Part shown: piece after piece, positions 34,428-45,499 of the stretch
Position numbering within the stretch: position 1 is the stretch's first letter
How the letters are laid out: each line of letters opens with the position of its first letter
Made by a program: the position numbers and the translations under genes
From: Budorcas taxicolor
Taxonomy: Eukaryota; Chordata; Mammalia; Artiodactyla; Bovidae
Length of the DNA stretch: 64,000 bases
NCBI RefSeq assembly: GCF_023091745.1
Contig: NC_068924.1
Coordinates: forward strand, 71,140,832 to 71,204,831
Reading direction: 5' to 3'
The notes under the pieces: model-generated
The model's database searches: none
What the model was told of the DNA's origin: nothing
Seen by the model: only the letters and a program-made list of their open reading frames with translations

Positions 34428-35875
34428 TGAAAGATAATGCTGTGGAAGTGCTGCACTCAATATGCCAGCACATTTGGAAAACTCAGCAATGCCACAGGAC
34501 TGGAAAAGGTCAGTTTTCATTCCAATCTCAAAGAAAGACAATGCCAAAGAATGCTCAAACTACCACACAATTGCACTCATCTCAAACGCTAGTAAAATAA
34601 TGCTCAAAATTCTCCAAGCCAGGCTTCAGCAATACATGAATCATGAACTTCCAGATGTTCAAGCTGGTTTTAGAAAAGGCAGAGGAACCAGAGATCAAAT
34701 TGCCAACATCCACTGGATCATCGAAAAAGCAAAAGAGTTCCAGAAAAACATCTATTTCGGTTTTATTGACTATGCCAAAGCCTTTGACTGCGTGGATCAC
34801 AAGAAACTGTGGAAAATTCTGAAAGAGGTGGGAATACCAGACCACCTGACCTGCCTCTTGAGAAACCTATATGCAGGTCTGGAAGCAACAGTTAGAACAG
34901 GACATGGAAAAAAAAGAAAAGAAAAAAAGAACTGGACATGGAACAACAGACTGTTCCAAATAGGAAAAGGAGTACGTCAAGGCTATATATTATCACCCTG
35001 CTTATTTAACTTATATGCAGAGTACATCATGAGAAACGCTGGGCTGGAAGAAGCACACACTGGAATCAAGATTGCCGGGAGAAATATCAATAACCTCAGA
35101 TATGCAGATAACACCACCCTTATGGCAGAAAGTGAAGAGGAACTAAAAAGCCTGTTGATGAAAGTGAAAGAGGAGAGTGAAAAAGTTGCCTTAAATCTCA
35201 ACATTCAGAAAACTAACAGCATAGCATCTGGTCCCATCACTTCACAGCAAATAGATGGGGAAACAGTGGAAACTGTGTCAGACTTTATTTTGGGGGGCTC
35301 CAAAATCACTGCAGATGGTGACTGCAGCCATGAAATTCAAAGACGCTTACGCCTTGGAAGGAAAGTTATGACCAACCTAAATAGCATATTCAAAAGCAGA
35401 AATATTACCTTGCCAACAAAGGTCCGTCTAGTCAAGGCTATGGTTTTTCCAGTGGTCATGTATGGATGTGAGAGCTGGACTGTGAAGAAAGCTGAGCACC
35501 AAAGAATTGATGCTTTTGAACTGTGGTGTTGGAGAAGACTCTTGAGAGTCCATTGGACTGCAAGGAGATCCAACCAGTCCATTCTGAAGGAGATCAGTCC
35601 TGGGTGTTCATTGGAAGGACTGATGTTGAAGCTGAAACTCCAATACTTTGGCCACCTCATTTGAAGAGTTGACTCATTGGAAAAGACCCTGATGCTGGGA
35701 GGGATTGGGGGCAGGAAGAGAAGGGAACGACAGAGGATGAGATGGCTGGATGGCATCACCAACTCAATGGACATGACTTTGAGTAAACTCTAGGAGTTGG
35801 TGATGCACAGGGAGGCCTGGCATGCTGCGATTCATGGGGTCACAGAGTCAGACACGACTGAGCGACGAACTGAAA
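34428..35875 (+). mobile_element. Bov-B LINE, 1.45 kb, 5' truncated
   Basis: Starts at 'tgaaagataatgctgtggaa' just before the RT domain and ends in 'cacgactgagcgacgaactg'. Perfect 9-nt direct repeats gtaaattcc (34419-34427 and 35876-35884) mark the insertion, which shows it is a simple 5'-truncated copy. Its coding part stays open for 400 codons, so it is among the younger copies here. Confidence 0.96.
34462..35664 (+). pseudogene. Bov-B reverse transcriptase and C-terminal domain, 400 codons open
   Basis: Motif A FIDYAKAFDCVDH is at residues 101-113 and motif B at 173-179 reads QGYILSP (Cys to Tyr). Motif C reads YADN at 214-217 instead of YADD, so a catalytic aspartate is lost. The C-terminal part contains 'MYGCESWTVKKAEHQRID' and 'LWCWRRLLRV'. 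Residues 150-164 (KKRKEKKNWTWNNRL) are foreign to the family. They come from a 34-nt insertion followed by a one-base deletion. The endonuclease domain is absent. A retrotransposon remnant, not a host gene. Confidence 0.92.
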
Positions 35876-35884
35876 GTAAATTCC

Positions 35885-36614
35885 ACACAGGGAGAATATT
35901 ATCTGTCTTGTTTACTGCTATACCCTCCTCTGTCAAAAACAGTGTTGAATCTTAGTACATACTCAGTGAATGTTTTTCAAATGAATGAATGCAAGCTACA
36001 GCATTGACAATAATAGCATATCTAAAGAAATACAAACATTACCACAGAAAATAAGAATGTACATACAAAAAGATTAAATGATATAGAGATTCAGCAAGTA
36101 CAACATAGAGGAGATGAAGCCTTGGCCTATGGCTTCAAGTATCAGGACGCCTCTGTTAAGGCAACTCTCACTGCAGAATAGTCCCTCAACCTAGCTCGTC
36201 CATGGGAGTATTAGCAAGATCATCACTATTAGTAAGATCACTTCCTCACACTTGAATTCCAGATTTATCAAGGCAACCTACACTAGCAACTCCATCAGAG
36301 CTGAGATACAGCCTGCTCAGTTGATCATCATATACTCCCCGCCTTGCTCAATGTTCAACGTGTATATTTGTCAAAGTGAGTGACTCAGTGGAAGGACCAC
36401 TTGATTATTATGTGGCTTCCAAATGAATTAGCCCTAGGGGAAAGGAAAGATCTGATTTTATCACCATCATGGACATAAAAAATATGGTTTATAATGTTTA
36501 CTGGTAAACTAAAATTATATGTTCTCCTGTCTCATATGCCTTTTAATTATACTGACCATCCTCACAGAGGCTGATTACTCCTGACTCAAGGAAAAGTCAG
36601 CAGATCAGGAAAGC
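35885..36614. other. No gene; possible old repeat 3' end at 35905-36000
   Basis: 'gtttactgctataccctcct' and 'ttcaaatgaatgaatgcaag' resemble the 3' end of a common old repeat. The rest is AT-rich unique-looking sequence. Confidence 0.4.
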
Positions 36615-36705
36615 AGATGATTCACTTTGCTGTACAGCAAAAATAATAATAATAATAACACAGCAGTTAAAAGCAACTATACTCTAAAAAAAATTTAGAA
36701 AAAAA
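36615..36705 (+). mobile_element. L1 3' end fragment
   Basis: 'gcagatgattcactttgctg', 'tacagcaaaaataataataa' and 'agcaactatactctaaaaaa' match the artiodactyl L1 3' end. A short (AAT)n expansion interrupts it. Confidence 0.7.
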
Positions 36706-36846
36706 AAGCAGAGAGTTAGATTCTGGGATGTGGAAACGAGGTTCAGAGTAAAACCATATGAGTTCTACAGCATGTAGCAGCAAAAAGCAAACAAAAACAA
36801 GACAACTTTTCTACATGGCTAACTAATGCCTAAAGGTTTAAATAAT

Positions 36847-37290
36847 AGCTATGGTTTTTCCTGTGGTCATGTATGGATGTGAGAGTTGGACTGTGAAGGC
36901 GGCTGAGCACCAAAGAATTGATGCTTTTGAACTGTGGTGTTGGAGAAGACTCTGGAGAGTCCCTTGGACTGCAAGGAGATCCAACCAGTCCATTCTGAAG
37001 GAGATCAGTCCTGGGATTTCTTTGGAAGGAATGATGCTAAAGCTGAAACTCCAGTACTTTGGCCACCTCATGCAAAGAGTTGACTCATTGGAAAAGACCC
37101 TGATGCTGGGAGGGATTGGGGGCAGGAGGAGAAGGGGATAACAGAGGATGAGATGGCTGGATGGCATCACTGACTCGATGGACATGAATCTGAGTGAACT
37201 CCGGGAGTTGGTGATGGACAGGGAGGCCTAGCATGCTGCGATTCATGGGGTCGCAAAGAGTCGGACATGACTGAGCAACTGAACTGAACT
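36847..37290 (+). mobile_element. Bov-B LINE, 3' end only
   Basis: Starts at 'ctatggtttttcctgtggtc' and runs to 'gactgagcaactgaactgaa'. An open segment over 36851-37141 translates to 'MYGCESWTVKAAEHQRIDAF', 'LWCWRRLWRV' and 'QYFGHLMQRVDSLEKTLML' in a single frame, so this fragment is well preserved. No clear direct repeats. Confidence 0.94.
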
Positions 37291-37343
37291 GATAAATGTA
37301 TCAATTGAATACATTCTACACCTTAAATTTACACAATGTTATA

Positions 37344-37559
37344 GTGGCAGTAGTGGTTAGTGGCTAAGTTTTGTCCAGCTGTTCTGCGACCCCATGGATT
37401 GTAGCCTGCCAGGCTCCTCTACCGATGGGATTTCCCAGGCAAAAATACTGGAGTGGGTTTGCTTTTCCTTCTCCAGGAGATCTTCCTAACCTAGGACTCC
37501 AAACCACTTCTCCTGCTTTGCAGGCAGATTCTTTACCACTGAGCTACCAGAGGTTCCCT
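37344..37559 (-). mobile_element. Bov-tA SINE
   Basis: Reverse-oriented copy with the tRNA-head complement at the right ('ttctttaccactgagctacc'). Direct repeats acacaatgttata (37331-37343) and acacaaagttata (37560-37572) differ at one base. Confidence 0.94.
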
Positions 37560-37657
37560 ACACAAAGTTATAAGTCAAGTACATCTCAATTTTTTAAAGA
37601 TTTAAATATTAGAGACTGCTTCCCTTTAACACATGAGTTTTGTCTATTTTAAAAATG

Positions 37658-38420
37658 CATGTACTTGCTCTCTATTGCTGCATAACAAATTATCCCCAAA
37701 ACTTAGACACTAAGACAACACAGATTTATTATCCCAGAGTTTATATGGAATAGAAATCTGGACACAGCACAGCTTGTCCTTCACTTCAGAGTCTCTCATA
37801 GGCTGTAATCAGTGCCCACTGAGCTGTGATAATCTCAAGGTTCAACTAGGGAAGGATCCACTTTCAAAATCATTCACATGGATTCAGTTCCTCAAGGACT
37901 GTTGGCCAGAGGCCACCCTCAATTCCTTGCCATGTGGCTTTCTCCAACATGGCAGTTTGCTTTATTGAAGCAGGCAAGAGAAAAGGCAATAGAAAGCCTG
38001 CCAACAAGATGAAAGCCACAATCTTCTGTAACCTAATCATAGAAATGACATTTCATCATCAGATTCTACAGGCTAAAACAAGTCACTATATCCAGCCCAC
38101 ACTTCAGGAAAGGAGAATAAAGAAGGAAACCAGAACCAGGAGGTGGGGATCATTGGAGGTCATCTTAGAAATTTGCCTGAAAAAATGAAAAGTGAAAGTG
38201 AAGTCACTCACTCACGTCCAACTCTTTGCAACCCCGTGGGCTAAAGCCTACCAGACTCCTCCATCCATGGCATTCTCCAGGCAGGAATACTGGAGTGGGT
38301 TGCCATTTCCTTCTCCAAGAGATCTTCCTGACCCAGGGATCAAACCAAGGTCTCCTGCCTTGCAGGCAGATCCTTTACCCTCTGAACCACCAGGGAAGCC
38401 CCAGAAATCTGCCTAACACA
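37658..38420 (-). repeat. MLT1-type (ERVL-MaLR) LTR relic, split by a Bov-tA
   Basis: In reverse: 'tattgctgcataacaaatta', 'agggaaggatccactttcaa', 'attcagttcctcaaggactg', 'ccttgccatgtggctttctc', 'caacatggcagtttgcttta' and 'ggggatcattggaggtcatc' are in the order of an MLT1B-like LTR. It is noncoding and close to full length before the SINE insertion near its 5' end. Confidence 0.8.
38182..38402 (-). mobile_element. Bov-tA SINE inside the MLT1 LTR
   Basis: 'gaagtcactcactcacgtcc' to 'ttctgaaccaccagggaagc'-type ends in reverse orientation. Direct repeats agaaatttgcctgaa (38167-38181) and agaaatctgcctaa (38403-38416) flank it. Confidence 0.94.
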
Positions 38421-38683
38421 ACACAAATTAGCAAAAGGAAAAAGACTCATTTCACAGATCCAGTGGAATCTGTGGAGCTCATGGAAAAATGAAGTTTGAG
38501 GCCTTTGGATGTCTTGGTTGGAAAATGAGGAGAAAGTGGAACCTCAGTAAAGTGCTAGGAGCATGGAAGCTGCATTTTGTCAAAATCAGTATCACCTAGA
38601 ATACTGAAGGAAAGGCCTTCAGAACCTCAAAAGAGCAGAGGAATGAGGGAACCAGGCATTTCCCCCATCCTCACTCTACTATT

Positions 38684-38909
38684 GCACACATGCGTGCTAA
38701 GTCGCTCAGTCGTGTCTGACTCTTTGTGACACTATGGACTGGAGCCCGCCAGGCTCCTCTGTCCATGGGATTTCCCAGGCAAGAATTCTGGAGTGGGTTT
38801 GCCAAGCCCTCCTCCAGGGGATCTTCCCAACCCTGGGATCGAACTCACGTCTCCTGCGAGTCCTGACTTGCAGGCAAATTCTTTACCACTAGCGCCCCCT
38901 GGGAAGCCC
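38684..38909 (-). mobile_element. Bov-tA SINE
   Basis: 'gctaagtcgctcagtcgtgt' to 'cgccccctgggaagccc'. A small insertion ('gagtcctgacttgcag') lies in the tRNA-like region near 38860. Flanks cactctactatt (38672-38683) and cactttactgtt (38910-38921) are the target duplication with two mismatches. Confidence 0.92.
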
Positions 38910-39004
38910 CACTTTACTGTTATAAGCTGGATATTATTATATGTTCTGAAGTTGCATAGCTAGTTAATAACTGTTCTAACCAACACAGACATCACAACCA
39001 GACA

Positions 39005-39275
39005 GAAATGGACTGAAGTACGATTGGGCTGTACCACCACTTATTTGCCATATGACTATCTGAAAGTAACCTGTTCATGTTTTTACTGCTATATCCTGAC
39101 TGCCCAGCAGGTGCTTAGTAAAAGTTTCAAGGAATTAATCAACCTCAGTTCGCTCTGTAAGATGGGCTTAATAATGGCACCTACTTCTAAGGCTGCCGCA
39201 AGGATTACGTAAGATGATCCAAACACTTAGCATAGTGCCCAACTCCTGGTAGGCGGTCAAAAAAGTGATAGTTTT
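39005..39275 (+). repeat. MIR relic with an internal segment of other origin
   Basis: 'accaccacttatttgccata' and 'gtaagatgggcttaataatg', 'gcacctacttctaaggctgc' are MIR-like. Between them (about 39075-39140) a segment with 'tttttactgctatatcctga' resembles the 3' end of another old repeat, so this is probably a nested or chimeric relic. Confidence 0.6.
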
Positions 39276-39512
39276 TATTATTATCCTACTTGTCCCATTC
39301 CAACCTTAACCTCAAATACCACCTCCAGTTGAAACACACATGACCTTTACAATACCACAAACCTCCTGCTTTCCAGTGTCCACCTCGCCCAGTCTCTTTC
39401 TGGTGAAACCCTCACATCAAGAGTTAATTTCCAGTTCACTGAAACAGATATTTGCTACTCCAGAAAAACCATTTCACACAATTCTGCACAGACCCTGCAC
39501 GGTCTCCAAATC

Positions 39513-39860
39513 CTCTGCTCCAGGAAAACTGGGCCCCACCCGTTCCCCCTCTTCCACACCAGAAGAGCTAGACTCCTCTCCTTCCCATGTACACAGCACG
39601 TGGCTCCCCCATCCTCTGTACCAGGAAGACTGGACTCTACCTTTTCTTCATGGGCATCATCTGCTCCCACACTCTCTGCTCCAGGACACTGGACCCCACC
39701 TCTTCCCACAGGAACACTGCGTGGTGTTATTCTCTGTACCAAGAAAACAGAGTCCCATCCTTCCGGCATATGGACACCACATGGTTCCTGTACCCTCAGC
39801 TCTAGGAAAACTAGACACCATCTTTCTGTACGTGGGTACTATATGGTTCCCACACTTGCA
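39513..39860. repeat. Decayed minisatellite, unit about 60 bp, 5-6 copies
   Basis: The phrase 'ctctgctccaggaaaactgg' recurs with changes at 39513, 39614 (ctctgtaccaggaagactgg), 39674 (ctctgctccaggacactgga), 39732 (ctctgtaccaagaaaacaga) and 39795 (ctcagctctaggaaaactag), spaced 58-65 bp, with a partial unit at 39549. Each is followed by a variable 'ccatcttt...ggtt..cacac' half. Because few units contain stops, it yields overlapping open frames, the longest 39340-39924 (194 codons). I do not consider these genes. Confidence 0.78.
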
Positions 39861-39870
39861 TCACTGCAGA

Positions 39871-40689
39871 CAGGGGTCCTTGTTTGGTTATATAGAGACA
39901 AATCAACCTGGATCCAACTCTTAGGAACTCCTTTATCATCTCTGAGCTTTGGCAAGAGCTGCACAGTGTAATCCTTAGCAAATGACCCAACGAAACATGC
40001 TGAACAATTAGAGTGTCCTTGGAGGAAGCCAGCAGAGATGGCTGCCCTACTTCACTGTACCTTGCCACGGGCTGGACAGGAGCTTAACCTCCAGAATAAT
40101 ACTGCCATCTTTTTGCTTTATTTGGCCTTATTGTTTCTCCATTTGGGAGCCAAATTATAGCCTCATAAAACAGCAGGAGTGCCAGAGAAATTGCTTAAAT
40201 ACAGTAACTATTAAAACCTCAAACTGCTGTGCTAATTAAATTGCCTTATTGCAACAAATTTTGTAATACAAGGCAAGTAAAAATGCCAGTCTCTCTCTTT
40301 GGCAAGAGGAAATAAACCCTTCTAGTTATGCTCATGCTCGACTCCAAGGCAGACTGCAGCCCAGCGAGAGAGTGTACTCTCAGATCAGCTGGCTGAATTT
40401 CCCTCTACTCCAGGGAGGCTTCTACTTAGTCCGAGATGGTTACTCATGGCCAGTGGATGACAACAGAAAAACAGCTGCCACTGAGTAAGGGCTGGTTGCT
40501 GGCTGGATCCAAGAGTTCAACAGAGAAGCTCAGAGGGTTTTGTGCAAACAACTAGTCAGCAATAACTGAGCACCTGGTGTCTGCATGTAATATATTGTTA
40601 TTAAACCCCCTGCCATCAAGTCCTTGCATAAAAGAGAAAGACTGCCCACATGAAAAGGGTACACAATGTAATTCTTAGGTCAGAAAGGT
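39871..40689. other. Repeat-poor stretch; possible conserved noncoding element
   Basis: No repeat recognised. The part at about 40095-40300 is AT-rich with TAATTAAA and TTTAATTA-like words ('gtgctaattaaattgcctta') and no low-complexity tract, a composition typical of developmental noncoding elements. Inference only. Confidence 0.45.
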
Positions 40690-40930
40690 TAATGATGCAG
40701 ATTCTGGAGCCAGATTGCCTGATAGGCACTCTCGTCTACCACTTAGTAGCTGAACGCCCTTGAATTAGTACTTAACCTCTCATATGTAAGACAAGGCTAA
40801 TACCAGTAAGTGTTTAAGAGGGCTGGATGAGAATTAAATAAGTTAATATAGGAAAACAGTTTAACATGGAGCCTAGCACGTCTATTTATTTACACTAAGT
40901 TGGGGAGTATTATTATACTTACTATCAGTG
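40690..40930 (+). repeat. MIR relic
   Basis: 'gattctggagccagattgcc', 'taccacttagtagctgaacg', 'gtacttaacctctcatatgt' and 'tggagcctagcacgtctatt' are in MIR order from the head through the 3' end. Confidence 0.85.
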
Positions 40931-41154
40931 ATCAAAATACTGATGAGGAAATCAGAATTCCAGTCTCAGCTCTTCCTCTTATCCGAGGCCATTCTGGTCT
41001 GTGTCTTTAAATTTATTAATTTGTAAACTAGAGGAATAAGAAGGGAGACTTGAATTTTCTCTAAATCTCCTTCCAGCACTAAAATATCATGACCAATTAC
41101 AGTTGTACTCAGTGAAGTGTGATATATTCAAGCACGGTGTGGCATGGTGCAGGA

Positions 41155-41265
41155 CATCAAGGAGAAGATATTAATTCAAGTGTCTACTGAGCACCTCATG
41201 GGTGCCAGGCACTGTGCTAGGCACTGGCTATCTGCCTGGGGCAGTAAAAGGAGGACAGTGGGTTG
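41155..41265 (+). repeat. Old unassigned repeat relic
   Basis: 'tctactgagcacctcatggg' followed by 'tgccaggcactgtgctaggc' and 'actggctatctgcctggggc' matches the opening of the ancient family seen elsewhere in the window. Confidence 0.5.
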
Positions 41266-41274
41266 AGTCTATGT

Positions 41275-41420
41275 ACATCAAAACATAAGCCCTGGTGGGA
41301 GGGATATTCAAGTGGGAGGGAATATAGGTAAACCTATGGCTGATTCATACTGATGTTTGGTAGAAGACAACCCAATACTGTAAAGCAGTTATCCTTCAAT
41401 TAAAAATAGATTTAAAAAAT
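41275..41420 (+). mobile_element. L1 3' end fragment
   Basis: 'agtgggagggaatataggta', 'aacctatggctgattcatac', 'ggtagaagacaacccaatac' and 'agcagttatccttcaattaa' match the artiodactyl L1 3' end, finishing in an A-rich tail. Confidence 0.85.
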
Positions 41421-41858
41421 TAAACATAAGCCCGTGGCTATGAAGCTGGTTGCCTTTCACTGACTCTCAGAGTCCAGAAAACATACACAATATACCCGTC
41501 AGAGTCACAGGAGAGAGGCTTCATATCCAATAAGGTAATTCAACATGGGTTTACTAAAAGGACTATTTACAAAGGGCAGGGCAGTGTGTACAGGGAAACT
41601 AAAGAGGACACTCTTAAATATTCCCGGGATTTGGGTTTTAGTCAGGTATGGTGACCACGAGATCATTGCCAATGAAAAGATAGTTTGTTACTCAGAGTTC
41701 CCAAGGGGAAGACATGTGCTGCAACATGGGGGTCACATGGGGAAGCCCCAGGGCCAGTCAGGAGGCAGAAGGAGCAGAAAGAAAATGTAGGTAACAGCCT
41801 TCATTATGATTTCCTCAAGAGAGAATAGGCAAGGCAGGGTAGGCAGGTTTGGCAGATT
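41421..41858. other. No gene recognised
   Basis: Unique-looking or old unassigned sequence that continues across the next SINE to about 42440. No motif was recognised. Confidence 0.45.
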
Positions 41859-41869
41859 CAGAATTGACT

Positions 41870-42151
41870 GCTGCTGCTGCTGCTGCTGCTAAGTTGCTTC
41901 AGTCGCGTCTGACTCTGTGCAACCCCATAGACGGCAGTCCACCAGGCTCTGCCATCCCTGGGATTCTCCAGGCAAGAACACTGGAATGGTTTACTATTTC
42001 CTTCTCCAATGCATGAAAGTGGGAAGTGAAAGTGAAGTTGCTCAGTCCTGTCCGACTCTTCGCGACCTCGTGGACTGCAGCCTAACAGGCTCCTCCATCC
42101 ATGGGATTTTCCAGGCAAGAGTACTGGAGTGGGTTGCCATTGCCTTCTCCG
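41870..42151 (-). mobile_element. Bov-A2 SINE with (CTG)n
   Basis: Reverse-oriented complete Bov-A2. Perfect direct repeats cagaattgact at 41859-41869 and 42152-42162. A (ctg)7 run lies at the left end. Confidence 0.96.
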
Positions 42152-42162
42152 CAGAATTGACT

Positions 42163-43333
42163 AGTTTGAATAATTTGAATGGCCTCTCACTACAGAAGTG
42201 GGTCCTAGCTGTCTGGCTCCTGGTTCTTGGGTGATTTAGGGCAAGAAGGGTAGGGCCTCTCACTGTACGAGTTCTGTTATAAAAGAAGGCAGTGAGGGTA
42301 ACAACTCCTTATTGGTTGGTTTATTTATCAAAGGCATGCTTCAGGCAAGTCCAAGAATTTATCTCTAAGAATGTGCTAATTCAGAGAGGGGCAGTCTCAT
42401 CCCCTCCTTGGATTCACTAGGCTCAAATATGTTAAAGCATCATAAATACAGTAAATAAGAAACATGATTAATACATGCTTGTTGACCTGAAGGGACAAGA
42501 AAGGAAGTGGTTACCAGAACCCCCAAACAGAGAATCACATGGAGAGGGACACACAGAAAAGACCTGCAACCCAGTCAAAGGATCAATCAATCCATGGTGA
42601 CTGAGCACAGAAAGTCACCAGGAAGAGAAATAAATACCTAGCCCCTCTCCTCCTTTCCTCTGACTTCCTATCAGGGCTCCGCCTTGGCCAAACCCAGCTA
42701 AAAGCCAGAAGGCAAGGGAGACCATTGACATGGTCCATACTGGTCTGCCTGCCACAGACAGCAGGATGGAGAAGGCTGGGGAGTGGAACTGGAGGGACAA
42801 AGAGAAGACTTCACAACACACATGAAAAACACACCCAAATCAGGACTGGAACCACGCCAGAAAAAAACCAAGAATGGCTTCCAATTCAGGAAGAACCTGC
42901 AGACGGCCTACCCAAAACACCTAGGTTGAAGACTGCCTAAGGTAAAGCAACCCAAGATGGAAGGAGACATTTCTTTCTTCATTCCAGCCCTTAGCCTCTT
43001 CCTTCATCTCAGCAGAAAACGTGGCACACTGTGGGGAGAGGCAGACATGATTTCATCCATCTCTCGACAGGAATCTTCCGTGAGCGCATCCTTCGGGCAC
43101 TTGAGAATGTTTGAAAGCCACTGTGCAAGACTGCTGACCTCACCTCTGTTGCCAGGAACCCTGCTACAGACTCTTGTGCCTGAGCAACCACATCCCTGCT
43201 GTCCCCAGATGACCCAGGAGGAAAACGGGCCAAAGCCAACGCCTATGGCTGGAGCAGATGAGCACCTACCAGCACAAGGAGTATAAAGCCCAGCTCTGAC
43301 CCCTAAGGAGTGTTAACAGAAGTGGCCTAGATT
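42163..43333. other. No gene recognised
   Basis: About 1.2 kb without a recognised repeat. Overlapping open frames on both strands at 42957-43286 (109 codons +) and 43009-43239 (76 codons -) have no domain I recognise. I find no defensible exon. Confidence 0.45.
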
Positions 43334-43543
43334 GGGGTCCCCTGGTGGCTCAGACAGTAAAGAATCTGCCTGCCAATGTGGGAGATCTGGGTTTGATCCC
43401 TGGGTCAGGAAGATCCCCTGGAGAAGGGAATGGCAACCCACTCCAGTATTCTTGCCTGGAAAATTCCATGGACAGAGGAGCCTGGCGGGCTACTGTCCAG
43501 GGGGTTGCAAAGAGTCAGACATGACTGAGTGACTAACATACAC
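43334..43543 (+). mobile_element. Bov-tA SINE
   Basis: 'ggggtcccctggtggctcag' head with box B 'gggtttgatccc', body 'tggagaagggaatggcaacc', end 'gactgagtgactaacataca'. Direct repeats were not clear. Confidence 0.92.
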
Positions 43544-43559
43544 AGTGCAGAAGATACAA

Positions 43560-43685
43560 GCTTCAGCTCTACAGGCAGACTAGAGTTAGAGCCCAAAACT
43601 CATCACCTATTGTCAAATCACTTAACTTCACCCAACCTCAGGCCTTCTTCTATGAAGTAGACAGGAAAAACACCTACAATATTGA
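43560..43685 (+). repeat. MIR relic
   Basis: 'tctacaggcagactagagtt', 'attgtcaaatcacttaactt' and 'cacccaacctcaggccttct' with 'tatgaagtagacaggaaaaa' follow a diverged MIR order. Confidence 0.6.
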
Positions 43686-43917
43686 TAGAGCGCCCAGCCT
43701 GGGCCAGGGGGTGCTCAGAGCAGTGAATGAAATAGTTTCCTTCTCTTTGGAACTTAGGCTCTAACAGACAATCAGTTTAATTCAGTTCAGTTCAGTCGCT
43801 CAGTCGTGTCTGACTCTTTGCGACCCAATGAATCACAGCACGCCAGGCCTCCCTGTCCATCACCATCTCCTGGAGTGCACTCAGACTCACGTCCATTGAG
43901 TCCGTGACGCCATCCAG

Positions 43918-44820
43918 TCATCTCATCCTCTGTCGTCCCCTTCTCCTCCTGCCCCCAATCCCTCCCAGCATCAGAGTCTTTTCCAATGAGTCAACTCTTC
44001 GCATGAGGTGGCCAAAGGACTGGAGCTTCAGCTTTAGCATCATTCCTTCCAAAGAAATCCCAGGGTTGATCTCCTTCAGAATGGACTGGGTGGATCTCCT
44101 TGCAGTCCAAGGGACTCTCAAGAGTCCTCTCCAACGCCACAGTTCAAAAGCATCCATTCTTCGGCGCTCAGCCTTCTTCACAGTCCAACTCTCACATCCA
44201 TACATGACCACAGGAAAAACAATAGCCTTGACTAGATGGACTTTAGTCGGCAAAGTAATGTCTCTGCTTTTGAATATACTATCTAGGTTGGTCATAACTT
44301 TTCTTCCAAGGAGTAAGCGTCTCTTAATTTCATGGCTGCAATCACTATCTGCAGTGATTTTGGAGCCCCCAAAAATAAAGCCTGACACTGTTTCTACTGT
44401 TTCCCCATCTATTTCCCATGAAGTGTTGGGACCGGATGCCAAGATCTTCGTTTTCTGAATGTTGAGATTTAAGTCAACTTTTTCACTCTCCTCTTTCACT
44501 TTCATCAAGAGGCTTTTTAGCTCCTCTTCACTTTCTGCCATAAGGGTGGTGTCATCTGCATATCTGAGGTGATTGATATTTCTCCCAGCAACCTTGATTC
44601 CAGCTAGTGCTTCTTCCAACCCAGCGTTTCTCATGATGTACTCTGCATAGAAGTTCAATAAGCAGGGTGACAATATACAGCCTTGACGTACTCCTTTTCC
44701 TATTTGAAACCAGTCTGTTGTTCCATGTCCAGTTCCAACTGTTGCTTCCTGACCTGCATACAGATTTCTCAAGAGGCAGGTTAGGCGGTCTGGTATTCCC
44801 ATCTCTTTCATATTTTCCAC
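43918..44820 (-). pseudogene. Bov-B RT C-terminal part (300 codons open)
   Basis: From the N-terminus: 'GIPDRLTCLLRNLYAGQEA', motif B RQGCILSPCLLNFY, motif C YADDTTL intact, then the C-terminal domain with 'MYGCESWTVKKAERRRMD'. Motif A lies in a different frame upstream because of a one-base deletion. Without motif A in frame no complete RT can be made. Start choice has no biological meaning here. Confidence 0.9.
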
Positions 44821-45499
44821 AGTTTATTGTGATCCACACAGTCAAAGGCTTGGCATAGTCAATAAAGCAGAAATAGATGTTTTTCTGGAACTCTCTTGCT
44901 TTTTCCATGATCCAGCGGATGTTGGCAATTTGATCTCTGGTTCCTCTGCCTTTTCTAAAACCAGCCTGAACACCAGGGTTCACGTATTGCTGAAGCCTGG
45001 CTTGGAGAATTTTGAGCATTACTTTACTAGCGTGTGAGATGAGTGCAATTGTGTGGTAGTTTGAGCATTCTTTGGCATTGCCTTTCTTTGTGACTGGAAT
45101 GAAAACTGACCTTTTCCAGTCCTGTGGCCACTGCTGAGTTTTCCAAATTGGCTGGCATATTGAGTGCAGCACTTTCACAGCATCATCTTTCAGGATTTGA
45201 AACAGCTCAACTGGAATTCCATCACCTGCACTAGCTTTGTTCATAGTGATGCTTTCTAAGGCCCACTTGACTTCACATTCCAAGATGTCTGGCTCTAGAT
45301 GAGTGATCACATCATCATGTTTATCTTGGTCGTGAAGATCTTTTTTGTACAGTTCTTCCATGTATTCTTGCCACCTCTTCTTAATATCTTCTGCTTCTGT
45401 TAGGTCCAGACCATTTCTGTCCTTTATTGAGCCCGTCTTTGCATGAAATGTTCCCTTGGTATCTCTAATTTTCTTGAAGAGATCTCTAGTCTTTCCCAT
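44552..45499 (-). pseudogene. Bov-B linker and RT N-terminal part (315 codons open)
   Basis: Opens with GKTRDLFKKIRDTKGTFH and passes through the 'EDIKKRWQEYMEELYKKDL' linker and 'GIPVELFQILKDDAVKVLHS' into RT up to FIDYAK, then shifts frame. The intact reading is AKAFDCVDH, whereas here 'gccaagcctttgac' lacks one A near 44850. The remaining 100 codons are out of frame. Confidence 0.9.

Noticed and set aside
34462..35664. A 400-codon open frame that could be annotated as a host gene
   Set aside because: It is the RT region of a Bov-B copy bounded by target duplications, with YADN in place of YADD. Not a host gene.
39513..39860. CRISPR-like array
   Set aside because: Units are contiguous and diverged, with no identical repeats separated by unique spacers, and the genome is mammalian.
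39340..39924. A 194-codon open frame as a novel protein gene
   Set aside because: It lies over a decayed tandem repeat that leaves several frames open. No domain, exon signal or codon pattern supports it.
42957..43286. Possible exon in G+C-richer sequence
   Set aside because: No splice signals, homology or codon bias that I can defend by eye.
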